A DNA stretch of 36,636 nucleotides, taken from assembly GCA_031292665.1 (NCBI GenBank), contig JARLGR010000017.1, forward strand, positions 1 to 36,636, written 5' to 3'. The stretch is from Mycobacterium sp. (GTDB lineage Bacteria > Actinomycetota > Actinomycetes > Mycobacteriales > Mycobacteriaceae). The position numbers and the translations under genes are program-made. Shown in pieces: positions 9,119-17,251 of this stretch. Each line of letters begins with the position of its first letter. Positions within the stretch are counted from its first letter, which is position 1. The notes under the pieces were generated by a model that saw only the letters and a list, made by a program, of their open reading frames with translations, was not told the DNA's origin and searched no databases.

Positions 9119-10924
9119 GTGTGTGGAGCCACCGGTGAGGTGCGACTCGACGACCGGGGCCCCGACGTAGCGGCGGTGGCAGCGATGGCTGACGTGCTGG
9201 CACGGCGGGGTCCGGACGCGGCGGGGGTCTGGTCGCAGGGCCGGGTAGCACTTGGTCATCGTCGCCTCAAGATCATCGACCTGTCCGAAGCCGGCGCCCA
9301 GCCTATGGTCGACGCCGAACTGGGCCTGACGATTGCCTGGAACGGCTGCATCTACAACTACCAGGAGCTGCGGCGCGAACTGACCGGGCACGGATACCGG
9401 TTCTTCTCGCACAGCGACACCGAGGTGCTGCTCAAGGCCTACCACCACTGGGGCGACGACTTCGTCACCCACCTGCACGGCATGTTCGCGTTCGCCATCG
9501 TCGAACGCGATAGCGGCCGCGTGCTGCTGGGCCGGGACCGGCTCGGCATCAAGCCCTTGTACCTCACCGAGGACAGCCACCGGATCCGGTTCGCGTCGAC
9601 GCTGCCGGCACTGCTGGCCGGTGGCGGCGTGGACACCCGGATCGACCCGGTCGCCGTGCACCACTACATGACCTTTCACTCGGTGGTGCCGGCGCCGGCC
9701 ACCATCCTGCGCGGAGTGCGCAAGCTCCCGCCCGCGTCGCTGGTTGCCATCGAGCCCGACGGCCAGCGCACCACCAAGACCTACTGGCTGCCGGACTTCA
9801 CCAGGCACGACGACCGCTCCGGCTGGTCGGAACTCGATTGGGAAGACGCGGTGCTAGGCGCGCTGCGCACCGCGGTCAGGCGCCGACTGGTCGCCGACGT
9901 GCCCGTGGGCTGCCTGCTGTCCGGCGGCGTCGACTCGAGCCTGATCGTTGGCCTGCTCGCCGAGGCGGGGCAGACGGGGCTGTCGACGTTTTCCATCGGC
10001 TTCGAATCGGCGGGCGGCGTCGAGGGCGACGAGTTCCGCTGGTCGGACATCATCGCCGAGCGCTTCAGCACCGACCATCATCAGATCCGCATCGGGACCG
10101 ACCGGATGCTGCCGGCCCTCGACGGCGCGATCGGCGCAATGAGCGAGCCGATGGTCAGCCACGACTGTGTGGCGTTTTACCTGCTCAGCCAGGAAGTGTC
10201 GCGCCACGTCAAGGTCGTCCAGTCCGGCCAGGGCGCCGACGAGGTGTTCGCCGGCTACCACTGGTACCCGCCGATGGGGTCGCCGGCGGCCGCCACGCTC
10301 GAGGGGGCGGTCGCCCAGTACCGCGCGGCATTCTTCGACCGCGACACGGCGGGGGTGCGGGCCCTGGTGGCGTCGGGGACCGTCGCGCCGGGTGACCCCA
10401 GCGAGCGCTTCGTGGCCGAACACTTCTCTCGCGCCGGCACCGACACGGGCATTGACCGCGCGTTGCGGCTCGATACGACGGTGATGTTGGTAGACGATCC
10501 GGTAAAGCGGGTAGACAACATGACCATGGCGTGGGGATTGGAGGGCAGGGTGCCGTTCCTCGACCACGAGTTGGTCGAGCTGGCGGCCACCTGCCCGCCG
10601 GAACTGAAGACCGCGCACGACGGCAAGGGCGTGCTCAAACAGGCTGCGCGACGGGTGATCCCGTCGGAGGTCATCGACCGTCCCAAGGGTTATTTCCCGG
10701 TCCCCGCGCTGACCCATCTTGAAGGGCCCTATCTCGACATGGTCCGCGATGCTCTGTATTCCCCGGTTGCCAAGGAGCGCGGCCTGTTTCGCAGCGACGC
10801 GGTCGACGCCCTGCTGGCCGATCCCAACGGCAGACTGACCCCGCTGCGCGGCAACGAGCTCTGGCAGATCGCCCTCCTCGAACTATGGCTGCAGCGTCAT
10901 GGCGTGTCGGGGCCCGCGGCATGA
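9119..10924 (+). CDS. N-acetylglutaminylglutamine amidotransferase (AsnB/AsnO-like)
   Basis: A 601-residue asparagine-synthetase-type amidotransferase. Starting at GTG 9119, the second residue is the nucleophile Cys2 (VCGATGE), which fixes the start. A longer frame to 8993 would bury this Cys and is rejected. The N-terminal glutaminase domain (1-210) includes RRGPDAAG, HRRLKIIDLS and WNGCIYNYQELR. The synthetase domain has the pyrophosphate motif LLSGGVDSS (about 275) and downstream KRVDNMTMAWGLEGRVPFLD. Its partner at 10921 makes N-acetylglutaminylglutamine, so this enzyme should amidate that dipeptide to the osmoprotectant NAGGN, using glutamine-derived ammonia. The genes overlap as ATGA. 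Ordinary asparagine synthetase is the alternative, but the coupling argues against it. Confidence 0.9.
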   Translation: MCGATGEVRLDDRGPDVAAVAAMADVLARRGPDAAGVWSQGRVALGHRRLKIIDLSEAGAQPMVDAELGLTIAWNGCIYNYQELRRELTGHGYRFFSHSDTEVLLKAYHHWGDDFVTHLHGMFAFAIVERDSGRVLLGRDRLGIKPLYLTEDSHRIRFASTLPALLAGGGVDTRIDPVAVHHYMTFHSVVPAPATILRGVRKLPPASLVAIEPDGQRTTKTYWLPDFTRHDDRSGWSELDWEDAVLGALRTAVRRRLVADVPVGCLLSGGVDSSLIVGLLAEAGQTGLSTFSIGFESAGGVEGDEFRWSDIIAERFSTDHHQIRIGTDRMLPALDGAIGAMSEPMVSHDCVAFYLLSQEVSRHVKVVQSGQGADEVFAGYHWYPPMGSPAAATLEGAVAQYRAAFFDRDTAGVRALVASGTVAPGDPSERFVAEHFSRAGTDTGIDRALRLDTTVMLVDDPVKRVDNMTMAWGLEGRVPFLDHELVELAATCPPELKTAHDGKGVLKQAARRVIPSEVIDRPKGYFPVPALTHLEGPYLDMVRDALYSPVAKERGLFRSDAVDALLADPNGRLTPLRGNELWQIALLELWLQRHGVSGPAA

Positions 10925-12729
10925 CCGCCGTCGACCCCACTGAGGACACCGCGGACCACACCGAGGCCATCACCATGGGCCTGCACGACGCCTCGCCGCC
11001 GGATCTGGTCGAGGTGATGGCCAAGGACGTGGAGCTCGAAATGGGTTGGGGCCGGCTCATTTTCGGGCAGACCTTCGCCCACGCGGACCAGCTGGCCGAG
11101 ACACTGCGCCAGGAGGCGCCCGGCCGGCGCGATATCTGCATCTACGCGCGCGAGTCCCACGTGGTGGTCGCCGGTTCCCCGTCCGAGCTCTTCATCGACC
11201 CCAGCCACACCTATCGGTTGCGTTTCGCCGGCGACGATCACGAGCCGGCACCGGCACCGCCCGGCATCACGGTGCGCACCCTCAACGACCCGGCCGATGC
11301 CGATGCCATGAACCGGGTCTTCGTGCGTTGCGGCATGGTGCCGGCGCCCGTCGATACGATCTGGAACAACCATGTGAACGAGCCGGCGGTCACCTACCTG
11401 ATTGCGGTGCGTGACGACGACGGCGCCGTGGTGGGCACCGTGACCGGCGTCGACCACGAGGTGCTGTTCTCCGATCCGGAGTGCGGGTCGAGCCTGTGGA
11501 CCCTGGCGGTCGACCCGGCTGCCGGGATCCCCGGGGTCGGCGAGGCGCTGACCCGGGCCACGGCCGAACACTTCCGCAGCGCCGGCCGCGCCTACTTGGA
11601 CCTGTCCGTGGGACACGACAACGCGGCCGCCATCCGCCTGTACGAGAAGCTGGGCTTCCGTCGGGTTCCGGTGCTCGCGATCAAGCGGAAGAACGCGATC
11701 AACGAGCCGCTGTTCAGCCCGACGCCCGAGACGGTCGACGACCTCAATCCGTACGCGCGGATCATCGCCGACGAGGCCCTGCGCCGCGGCATCTGGGTCG
11801 AGGTCTTGGACGCCGAAACCGGCGAAATGCGGCTCACCCACGGGGGTCGCAGCGTGGTCACCCGGGAGTCGCTCTCGGAGTTCACCTCGGCGGTCGCGAT
11901 GTGCCGGTGCGACGACAAGCGGCTGACGCGGCGGCTTGTCGCCGATGCCGGCATCACCGTGGCCCGTGCCCGCCTGGCGACCTTCGACGACGAGGACTAC
12001 GCCTTCCTGCAGGAGGTGGGCGAGGTCGTCGTCAAGCCCACCCGGGGCGAGCAGGGCAGGGGCATCACCGTCGGCGTCACCGCCGAGAACCGGCCCGACG
12101 ACCTTGCCGCGGCGCTGGCACGGGCCCGTGAGCAATTCCCGGAGGTGCTGATCGAGCAGCGGGTGACGGGCAACGACCTGCGGCTGGTCGTGATCGACGG
12201 TCGGGTGGTTGCCGCCGCGCTGCGCTTGCCGCCCGAGATCATCGGCACGGGCGACCACACCGTGCGGGAGTTGATCGTGGCCGAGAGCCGGCGTCGTTCC
12301 GCGGCCACCGGCGGCGAGTCACGCATCCCACTCGACGGCATCACCGAGGCAACGGTCGCCGAAGCCGGTTGGCGACTGGACGACGTCCTGCCGCAGGGGA
12401 CCCGGCTTTGCGTTCGGCGCACGGCGAACCTGCATCAGGGCGGCACCATCCACGACGTCACCGCGCAGGTGAACTCCGAACTGTGTCGGGTTGCGGTGAC
12501 GGCCGCCGAGGCAATCGGCATCCCGGTGACGGGCATCGACCTGCTGGTGCCCGACGTCACGGGCACCGAATACGCCTTCATCGAAGCCAACGAGCGACCG
12601 GGGCTGGCCAATCACGAACCGCAACCCACGGCCGCGGCATTCATCGACTTCCTGTTTCCCGGTCAACCCGGGCAGCCGCTGGCATGGACTCCCGAGGAGT
12701 CGCGCCCCGACGCACGCGGTGCTGGGTAA
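10921..12729 (+). CDS. N-acetylglutaminylglutamine synthetase (GNAT + ATP-grasp)
   Basis: A 602-residue fusion. An N-terminal segment with LEMGWGRLIFGQTFAHADQL (39-58) leads into a GNAT acetyltransferase domain (about 115-255, with LWTLAVDPAAGIPGVGEALT and NAAAIRLYEKLGFRRVP). An ATP-grasp ligase domain follows (about 275-590, with VVVKPTRGEQGRGI, LIEQRVTGNDLR and FIEANERPGLANHEPQ). This pairing is characteristic of NAGG synthetase, which acetylates glutamine and ligates it to a second glutamine. ATG 10921 overlaps the upstream TGA, so the pair is probably translationally coupled. ATG 10975 is an alternative. Members occur in proteobacteria and some actinobacteria, where the product accumulates under osmotic stress. 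Confidence 0.9.
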   Translation: MTAVDPTEDTADHTEAITMGLHDASPPDLVEVMAKDVELEMGWGRLIFGQTFAHADQLAETLRQEAPGRRDICIYARESHVVVAGSPSELFIDPSHTYRLRFAGDDHEPAPAPPGITVRTLNDPADADAMNRVFVRCGMVPAPVDTIWNNHVNEPAVTYLIAVRDDDGAVVGTVTGVDHEVLFSDPECGSSLWTLAVDPAAGIPGVGEALTRATAEHFRSAGRAYLDLSVGHDNAAAIRLYEKLGFRRVPVLAIKRKNAINEPLFSPTPETVDDLNPYARIIADEALRRGIWVEVLDAETGEMRLTHGGRSVVTRESLSEFTSAVAMCRCDDKRLTRRLVADAGITVARARLATFDDEDYAFLQEVGEVVVKPTRGEQGRGITVGVTAENRPDDLAAALARAREQFPEVLIEQRVTGNDLRLVVIDGRVVAAALRLPPEIIGTGDHTVRELIVAESRRRSAATGGESRIPLDGITEATVAEAGWRLDDVLPQGTRLCVRRTANLHQGGTIHDVTAQVNSELCRVAVTAAEAIGIPVTGIDLLVPDVTGTEYAFIEANERPGLANHEPQPTAAAFIDFLFPGQPGQPLAWTPEESRPDARGAG

Positions 12730-12774
12730 ATCCGCGGTGTCCGGTCGACCTCCGCGCCGCCAGAACGGAGCCAC

Positions 12775-14271
12775 ATGAGCGCGAGCGCGCAATCCGGAAT
12801 TATCTCGACGCATGTGCCGGCCCGGTTGGACCGGCTGCCGTGGGCGAAGTTTCACTGGCGCGTCGTCATCGGGCTCGGTGGGGTGTGGATCCTCGACGGG
12901 CTCGAGGTCACGATGGTCGGCAACGTGTCGTCCCGCCTCACCGAGAAGGGGAGCGGGATCGACCTCAACCCCGCCCAGATCGGCGTGGCGGCGGCGTTCT
13001 ACATCGCCGGGGCGTGCCTGGGCGCGTTGTTCTTCGGTCATCTGACCGACCGGTTCGGCCGGCGCAATCTGTTCATGCTGACTCTCGCGGTGTATCTGGT
13101 CGCCACCGTGGCGACCGCGTTCGCGTTCGCGCCGTGGTACTTCTTCATCGCGCGGTTCTTCACCGGCTCGGGCATCGGGGGCGAGTACGCCGCGATCAAT
13201 TCGGCGATCGACGAGTTGATCCCGGCCCGGGTGCGCGGTCGCGTCGACCTGGTGATCAACGGGACGTATTGGCTGGGTTCGGCCGCCGGCGCGGCCGGCG
13301 CCCTGGTGCTGCTGGACACCTCGCACTTCCCGATCAACATCGGCTGGCGGCTCGCCTTCGGCATCGGCGCGATGTTCGGCATCTTCGTCCTTCTCGTGCG
13401 GCGGAACGTCCCGGAAAGTCCACGGTGGTTGTTCATCCACGGGCGCAACGAGGAAGCGGAGCGCATCGTCGGCGAGATCGAACAGGATGTGGAGCGGGAA
13501 ACCGGTGAACCGCTTCCGGAGCCGCCGGGGTGCCCGCTCAAGATCCGTCAGCGGCACGCCATTTCGTTCGTGGAGATCGCCAGGGTGGCGTTCACGCGCT
13601 ATCCGCGGCGTGCGGTTCTCGGACTGGCGCTGTTCATCGGCCAGGCATTCCTCTACAACGGTGTGACCTTCAACCTGGGGACCCTGCTGACCGGGTTCTA
13701 CGGGATCCCCTCGGGAAAGGTGCCGGTGTTCTTCATCGTGTGGGCGCTCAGTAATTTCGTCGGCCCCCTGTTGCTCGGGCGCTTGTTCGACACCGTCGGC
13801 CGCAAGCCGATGATCACGCTGTCCTATGTCGGTTCGGCCGTCGTGGCGGTCGGGCTGGCGGTTGTGTTCGTAACGCAGGCCGGCGGTGTCTGGGGGTTCA
13901 TCGGCGTGCTGGCGGTGACGTTCTTTCTGGCGTCGGCGGGTGCGAGCGCGGCGTACCTGACCGTCAGCGAGATCTTCCCGATGGAGACCAGGGCCCTGGC
14001 CATCGCGTTCTTCTACGCGGTGGGCACGGCGATCGGCGGCATCACCGGCCCGTTGTTGTTCGGTCAGCTGATCAGCTCGGGTCAGCGCGGCCAGGTCGTC
14101 TGGTCGTTCCTGATCGGAGCGGCAGTGATGGCCGTCGCCGGTCTGGTCGAACTGTGGCTCGGTATCGCGGCCGAAGGACGGCCGCTGGAACATCTGGCAA
14201 TGCCGCTGACGGTCGCCCAGGACGGGGCCGAGCACGAGGAAGAGGCCGCGGACCCGTATAGCTCGCGCTGA
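12775..14271 (+). CDS. MFS transporter
   Basis: A 498-residue major facilitator superfamily protein with about 12 hydrophobic segments. Motif A is GHLTDRFGRRN between TM2 and TM3, and the related half-motif GRLFDTVGRKP between TM8 and TM9. The N-terminal LGGVWILDGLEVTMVGN resembles the metabolite:H+ symporter/sugar-porter type. The loop after TM6 holds an acidic stretch (GEIEQDVERETGEPLPEPPG). It begins 45 bp after the NAGG synthetase gene with CGGAG upstream, so it is probably in the same operon. I infer a role in moving NAGGN, glutamine or a related metabolite; the sequence alone does not give the substrate. Confidence 0.88.
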   Translation: MSASAQSGIISTHVPARLDRLPWAKFHWRVVIGLGGVWILDGLEVTMVGNVSSRLTEKGSGIDLNPAQIGVAAAFYIAGACLGALFFGHLTDRFGRRNLFMLTLAVYLVATVATAFAFAPWYFFIARFFTGSGIGGEYAAINSAIDELIPARVRGRVDLVINGTYWLGSAAGAAGALVLLDTSHFPINIGWRLAFGIGAMFGIFVLLVRRNVPESPRWLFIHGRNEEAERIVGEIEQDVERETGEPLPEPPGCPLKIRQRHAISFVEIARVAFTRYPRRAVLGLALFIGQAFLYNGVTFNLGTLLTGFYGIPSGKVPVFFIVWALSNFVGPLLLGRLFDTVGRKPMITLSYVGSAVVAVGLAVVFVTQAGGVWGFIGVLAVTFFLASAGASAAYLTVSEIFPMETRALAIAFFYAVGTAIGGITGPLLFGQLISSGQRGQVVWSFLIGAAVMAVAGLVELWLGIAAEGRPLEHLAMPLTVAQDGAEHEEEAADPYSSR

Positions 14272-14370
14272 CCGGCCGCCCGTACTACTACGATTGCCGT
14301 CATGGTGCGGCTGCTGCCGGTGCGCCCAGTCGTCGTGGCGGTCTTTTCCCGAGATGGTCGGTAGCGGCCG

Positions 14371-14880
14371 GTGATGCGGTCACGCCGCGTGGTGAAGATC
14401 CGCAGGATCCGCGAGTGGCTGGCGCTGTGTGCTGCAATCGCATTGATCCCGTGGACCGTTTATCTGGGGCTGACCCTGCCGCAGAGCTACAGCGCCCAGC
14501 ATTGGCAGGTGACCTGGGTCGGCTTCGATGTCTTGTTGCTGGCTTTCATGATTGCCACCGCGGTCCTCGGCTTCGCCCAGCACCCCCTGCTGACGCTGTT
14601 TGCGTTCGCGACGGGAGTTCTGCTCGTGTGCGATGCCTGGTTCGACGTGCTGACCGCCAAGCGGGGCGACTTCGCTGTATCGGTCCTCACCGCCGCGCTG
14701 GGGGAGCTGCCGCTGGCGACGGTGCTGGTCGCCGGCGCGTTGCGCATCGCACGGCTGCAGGGTGCTCCGCTGAGCCGCATGTGGTGGCCCTTCCCGGTGC
14801 GCAGACGGGCCGCGGGGTCGCGCCGGCGACCGCCGGGGCGGTCCGCCCGCACCGTGGAGGCGATCACGGCCGACCGGTGA
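14371..14880 (+). CDS. small multi-pass membrane protein
   Basis: A 169-residue hypothetical protein with four likely transmembrane segments: LALCAAIALIPWTVYLGLTL (about 17-36), WVGFDVLLLAFMIATAVLGF (about 49-68), LLTLFAFATGVLLVCDAW (about 73-90) and the weaker VSVLTAALGELPLATVLVAG (about 103-122). It ends in a strongly basic tail (RRRAAGSRRRPPGRS). GTG 14371 and ATG 14374 are adjacent candidate starts. It lies 99 bp after the MFS gene and 166 bp before the type III glutamine synthetase, all in the same direction. No family is recognised; mycobacterial membrane proteins of this form are common near transport genes. Confidence 0.72.
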   Translation: MMRSRRVVKIRRIREWLALCAAIALIPWTVYLGLTLPQSYSAQHWQVTWVGFDVLLLAFMIATAVLGFAQHPLLTLFAFATGVLLVCDAWFDVLTAKRGDFAVSVLTAALGELPLATVLVAGALRIARLQGAPLSRMWWPFPVRRRAAGSRRRPPGRSARTVEAITADR

Positions 14881-14947
14881 CACACGAGTCCGCATGATGC
14901 TGCGGGTTCGTCCGCGTCTCACGTTCGCAACCAATGCAGACATAGCC

Positions 14948-14990
14948 GTCACACCGGCGTAACAAGTTCGCCATCGAAGCTTCCTACGGT
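14948..14990 (+). promoter_or_regulatory. glnN promoter with GlnR-box-like site
   Basis: GTCAC (14948-14952), six bases, then GTAAC (14959-14963) gives the AC-n9-AC spacing and close to the gTnAC-n6-GaAAC consensus of actinobacterial GlnR, matching all but one specified base. A -10-like TACGGT is at 14985-14990, so transcription would start near 14997 and the box would centre around -41, a usual place for an activator. No clear -35 element is present. Nitrogen-dependent activation of the following glutamine synthetase is inferred. Confidence 0.5.
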
Positions 14991-14996
14991 AAGTCG

Positions 14997-15016
14997 GTCC
15001 TTCTTCGGAAGAGGAC
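14997..15016 (+). promoter_or_regulatory. leader hairpin upstream of glnN
   Basis: GTCCTTCTTCGGAAGAGGAC can fold into a stem with one bulge. Either a three-base CGG loop or a stable UUCG loop is possible. It lies between the predicted -10 and the ribosome site AGGA at about 15036. It would sit at or near the 5' end of the mRNA, where it could protect the transcript or affect initiation. No function is shown by the sequence. Confidence 0.35.
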
Positions 15017-15046
15017 TTCGCGCAACCCTCAGCGATAGGAACCCAA

Positions 15047-17224
15047 TTGAGCGGCAATGCAGTCCGTCTGCAGGCGATCAACAACGTCGAGGCATATGTC
15101 CCCCCAGCCGTCAGCTTCAACCCCGGTGAAGAACCTGGAGAGATCTTCGGCTCCAACGTCTTCACCAAGGCTGAGATGCAGGCCCGGCTACCCAAGTCGG
15201 TGTACAAGTCCATCGTCGCGACCATCGACAAGGGCACCAAGCTTGACCCCGCGGTCGCCGACACGGTCGCGGTAGCCATGAAGGACTGGGCCCTGGAGAA
15301 GGGCGCCACCCACTACGCCCACGTGTTCTACCCGATGACCGGCCTGACCGCCGAGAAGCACGACAGCTTCCTGGAGCCCGTCGGCGACGGGAACACGCTC
15401 GCCGAGTTCGCGGGCAAGACCCTCATCCAGGGCGAGCCCGACGCCTCCAGCTTCCCCTCGGGCGGGCTGCGCAGCACCTTCGAGGCACGCGGCTACACCG
15501 GCTGGGACGTCACCAGCCCGGCCTACATTCTGGAGAACCCGAACGGCAACACCCTGTGCATCCCGACGATTTTCGTCTCGATGACCGGTGAGGCGCTGGA
15601 CTACAAAACTCCCCTGCTGCGCAGCCAGCAGGCCATGGGCGCCCAGGCCGAGCGCATCCTGAAGTTGTTCGGCCACAAGGACTTCAACCACGTCGTATCG
15701 TTCTGCGGCCCGGAGCAGGAGTACTTCCTGATCGACCGGCACTTCTTCCTGGCCCGACCCGACCTGGTCAACGCCGGTCGCACCCTGTTCGGCGCCAAGC
15801 CGCCCAAGGGGCAGGAGTTCGACGATCACTATTTCGGCGCGATTCCCGAGCGGGTGCTCGGTTTCATGATGGACACCGAGCGGGAGCTGTTCAAACTCGG
15901 CATTCCCGCAAAAACGCGGCACAACGAGGTGGCTCCCGGCCAGTTCGAGATCGCGCCGATGTTCGAGCGGGCCAACATCGCCTCCGACCACCAGCAGTTG
16001 CTGATGACCGTCTTCAAGACGATCGCCAAGAAGCACGGCATGGAGTGCCTGTTCCACGAGAAGCCGTTCGCCGGCGTCAACGGATCGGGTAAGCACGTGA
16101 ACTTCTCGATGGGTAACTCCGAGCTGGGCTCGCTGCTGGTCCCGGGCGACACCCCACACGAGAACGCCCAGTTCCTGGTGTTCTGCGCCGCGGTGATCCG
16201 TGCCGTGCACAAGTTCGCCGGGCTGCTTCGTGTCTCGGTCGCGTCGGCCACCAACGACCACCGGCTGGGCGCCAACGAGGCGCCGCCGGCGATCATCTCG
16301 ATCTTCCTCGGCGAACAACTCGCCGACGTTTTCGAGCAGATCGCCAAGGGTGCTGCCACGTCGTCAAAAGGCAAGGGCACCATGACGATCGGTGTCGACA
16401 CGCTGCCCGCACTGCCGACCGACCCGGGTGACCGCAACCGCACCAGCCCGTTCGCGTTCACCGGCAACCGGTTCGAATTCCGGGCACCTGGCTCCGGACA
16501 GACGGTCGCCGTGCCGATGATCGTCCTGAACACGATCATGGCGGACTCGCTCGACTACCTGGCGACAATTCTCGAGAAGGCTGTCGAAGAGGGCCAGGAC
16601 TTCGATGTGGCGGTGCAAAAGCTGCTCACCGATGTCATCACCGAACACGGCGCCGTGGTGTTCAACGGCGACGGGTATTCGGAGAACTGGCAAATCGAGG
16701 CGGCCGAGCGTGGTCTGCCCAACCTCAAGACGACGCTGGACGCCGTACCCGAGCTGATCAAGCCCGCGGCGGTGGAACTCTTCGAGAAATACGGCGTGTT
16801 CAACGAACGCGAGCTGCACAGCCGCTACGAGGTCCGTCTGGAGCATTACGTGCTGACCGTCGCGGTCGAGGCGAAGCTGACGCTGGAGATCGGGACGACG
16901 GTGGTACTGCCGGCCGCTCTGCGCTATCAGACTGAGCTCGCGCAGAACGTGGCCACCTTGAAGGCCGCCGGTGTCGAGCCGGACCTGGTTCTACTCGAAG
17001 CGGTTTCAGCTCCGCTGGCCGATCTCACCGCCGCGTTGGCCGCGCTGAAGTCGGCGCTGTCCGATCACTCGGCGGACTCGGCGCTCGACGAGGCCAAACA
17101 CGCCCAGCAGGCACTGTTGCCGGCGATGACCGCGGTGCGCAACGCGGCCGACAGTTTGGAGGGCGTTGTGGCCGACGACCTGTGGCCGCTACCGACCTAC
17201 CAGGAGATGCTCTACATCCTCTGA
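15047..17224 (+). CDS. glnN: type III glutamine synthetase (GlnN)
   Basis: A 725-residue protein, the length of the GSIII family and far longer than type I enzymes (about 470). Typical GSIII stretches are [20 protein letters not shown] near the N-terminus, [80 protein letters not shown] and [20 protein letters not shown]. The start is TTG 15047 with AGGA eight bases upstream. GSIII forms a dodecamer of two face-to-face hexameric rings and makes glutamine from glutamate and ammonia. It lacks the adenylylation loop, so control is expected to be transcriptional, in line with the GlnR-like box upstream. It lies beside the NAGGN genes, which use glutamine as precursor and amide donor. Confidence 0.93.
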   Translation: MSGNAVRLQAINNVEAYVPPAVSFNPGEEPGEIFGSNVFTKAEMQARLPKSVYKSIVATIDKGTKLDPAVADTVAVAMKDWALEKGATHYAHVFYPMTGLTAEKHDSFLEPVGDGNTLAEFAGKTLIQGEPDASSFPSGGLRSTFEARGYTGWDVTSPAYILENPNGNTLCIPTIFVSMTGEALDYKTPLLRSQQAMGAQAERILKLFGHKDFNHVVSFCGPEQEYFLIDRHFFLARPDLVNAGRTLFGAKPPKGQEFDDHYFGAIPERVLGFMMDTERELFKLGIPAKTRHNEVAPGQFEIAPMFERANIASDHQQLLMTVFKTIAKKHGMECLFHEKPFAGVNGSGKHVNFSMGNSELGSLLVPGDTPHENAQFLVFCAAVIRAVHKFAGLLRVSVASATNDHRLGANEAPPAIISIFLGEQLADVFEQIAKGAATSSKGKGTMTIGVDTLPALPTDPGDRNRTSPFAFTGNRFEFRAPGSGQTVAVPMIVLNTIMADSLDYLATILEKAVEEGQDFDVAVQKLLTDVITEHGAVVFNGDGYSENWQIEAAERGLPNLKTTLDAVPELIKPAAVELFEKYGVFNERELHSRYEVRLEHYVLTVAVEAKLTLEIGTTVVLPAALRYQTELAQNVATLKAAGVEPDLVLLEAVSAPLADLTAALAALKSALSDHSADSALDEAKHAQQALLPAMTAVRNAADSLEGVVADDLWPLPTYQEMLYIL

Positions 17225-17233
17225 CGGGTGGGC

Positions 17234-17249
17234 GGCGCGCCGGGGCGCC
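17234..17249. terminator. possible bidirectional terminator
   Basis: GGCGC-gccggg-GCGCC forms a short GC stem between the convergent ends of glnN (17224) and pknE (17252). It has no T-run on either strand, as is often the case in mycobacteria. The call rests on position and pairing only. Confidence 0.35.
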
Positions 17250-17251
17250 TA

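Noticed and set aside
14301..14363. 20-codon ORF between the MFS and membrane-protein genes
   Set aside because: Too short, with no ribosome site and no coupling to a neighbour.
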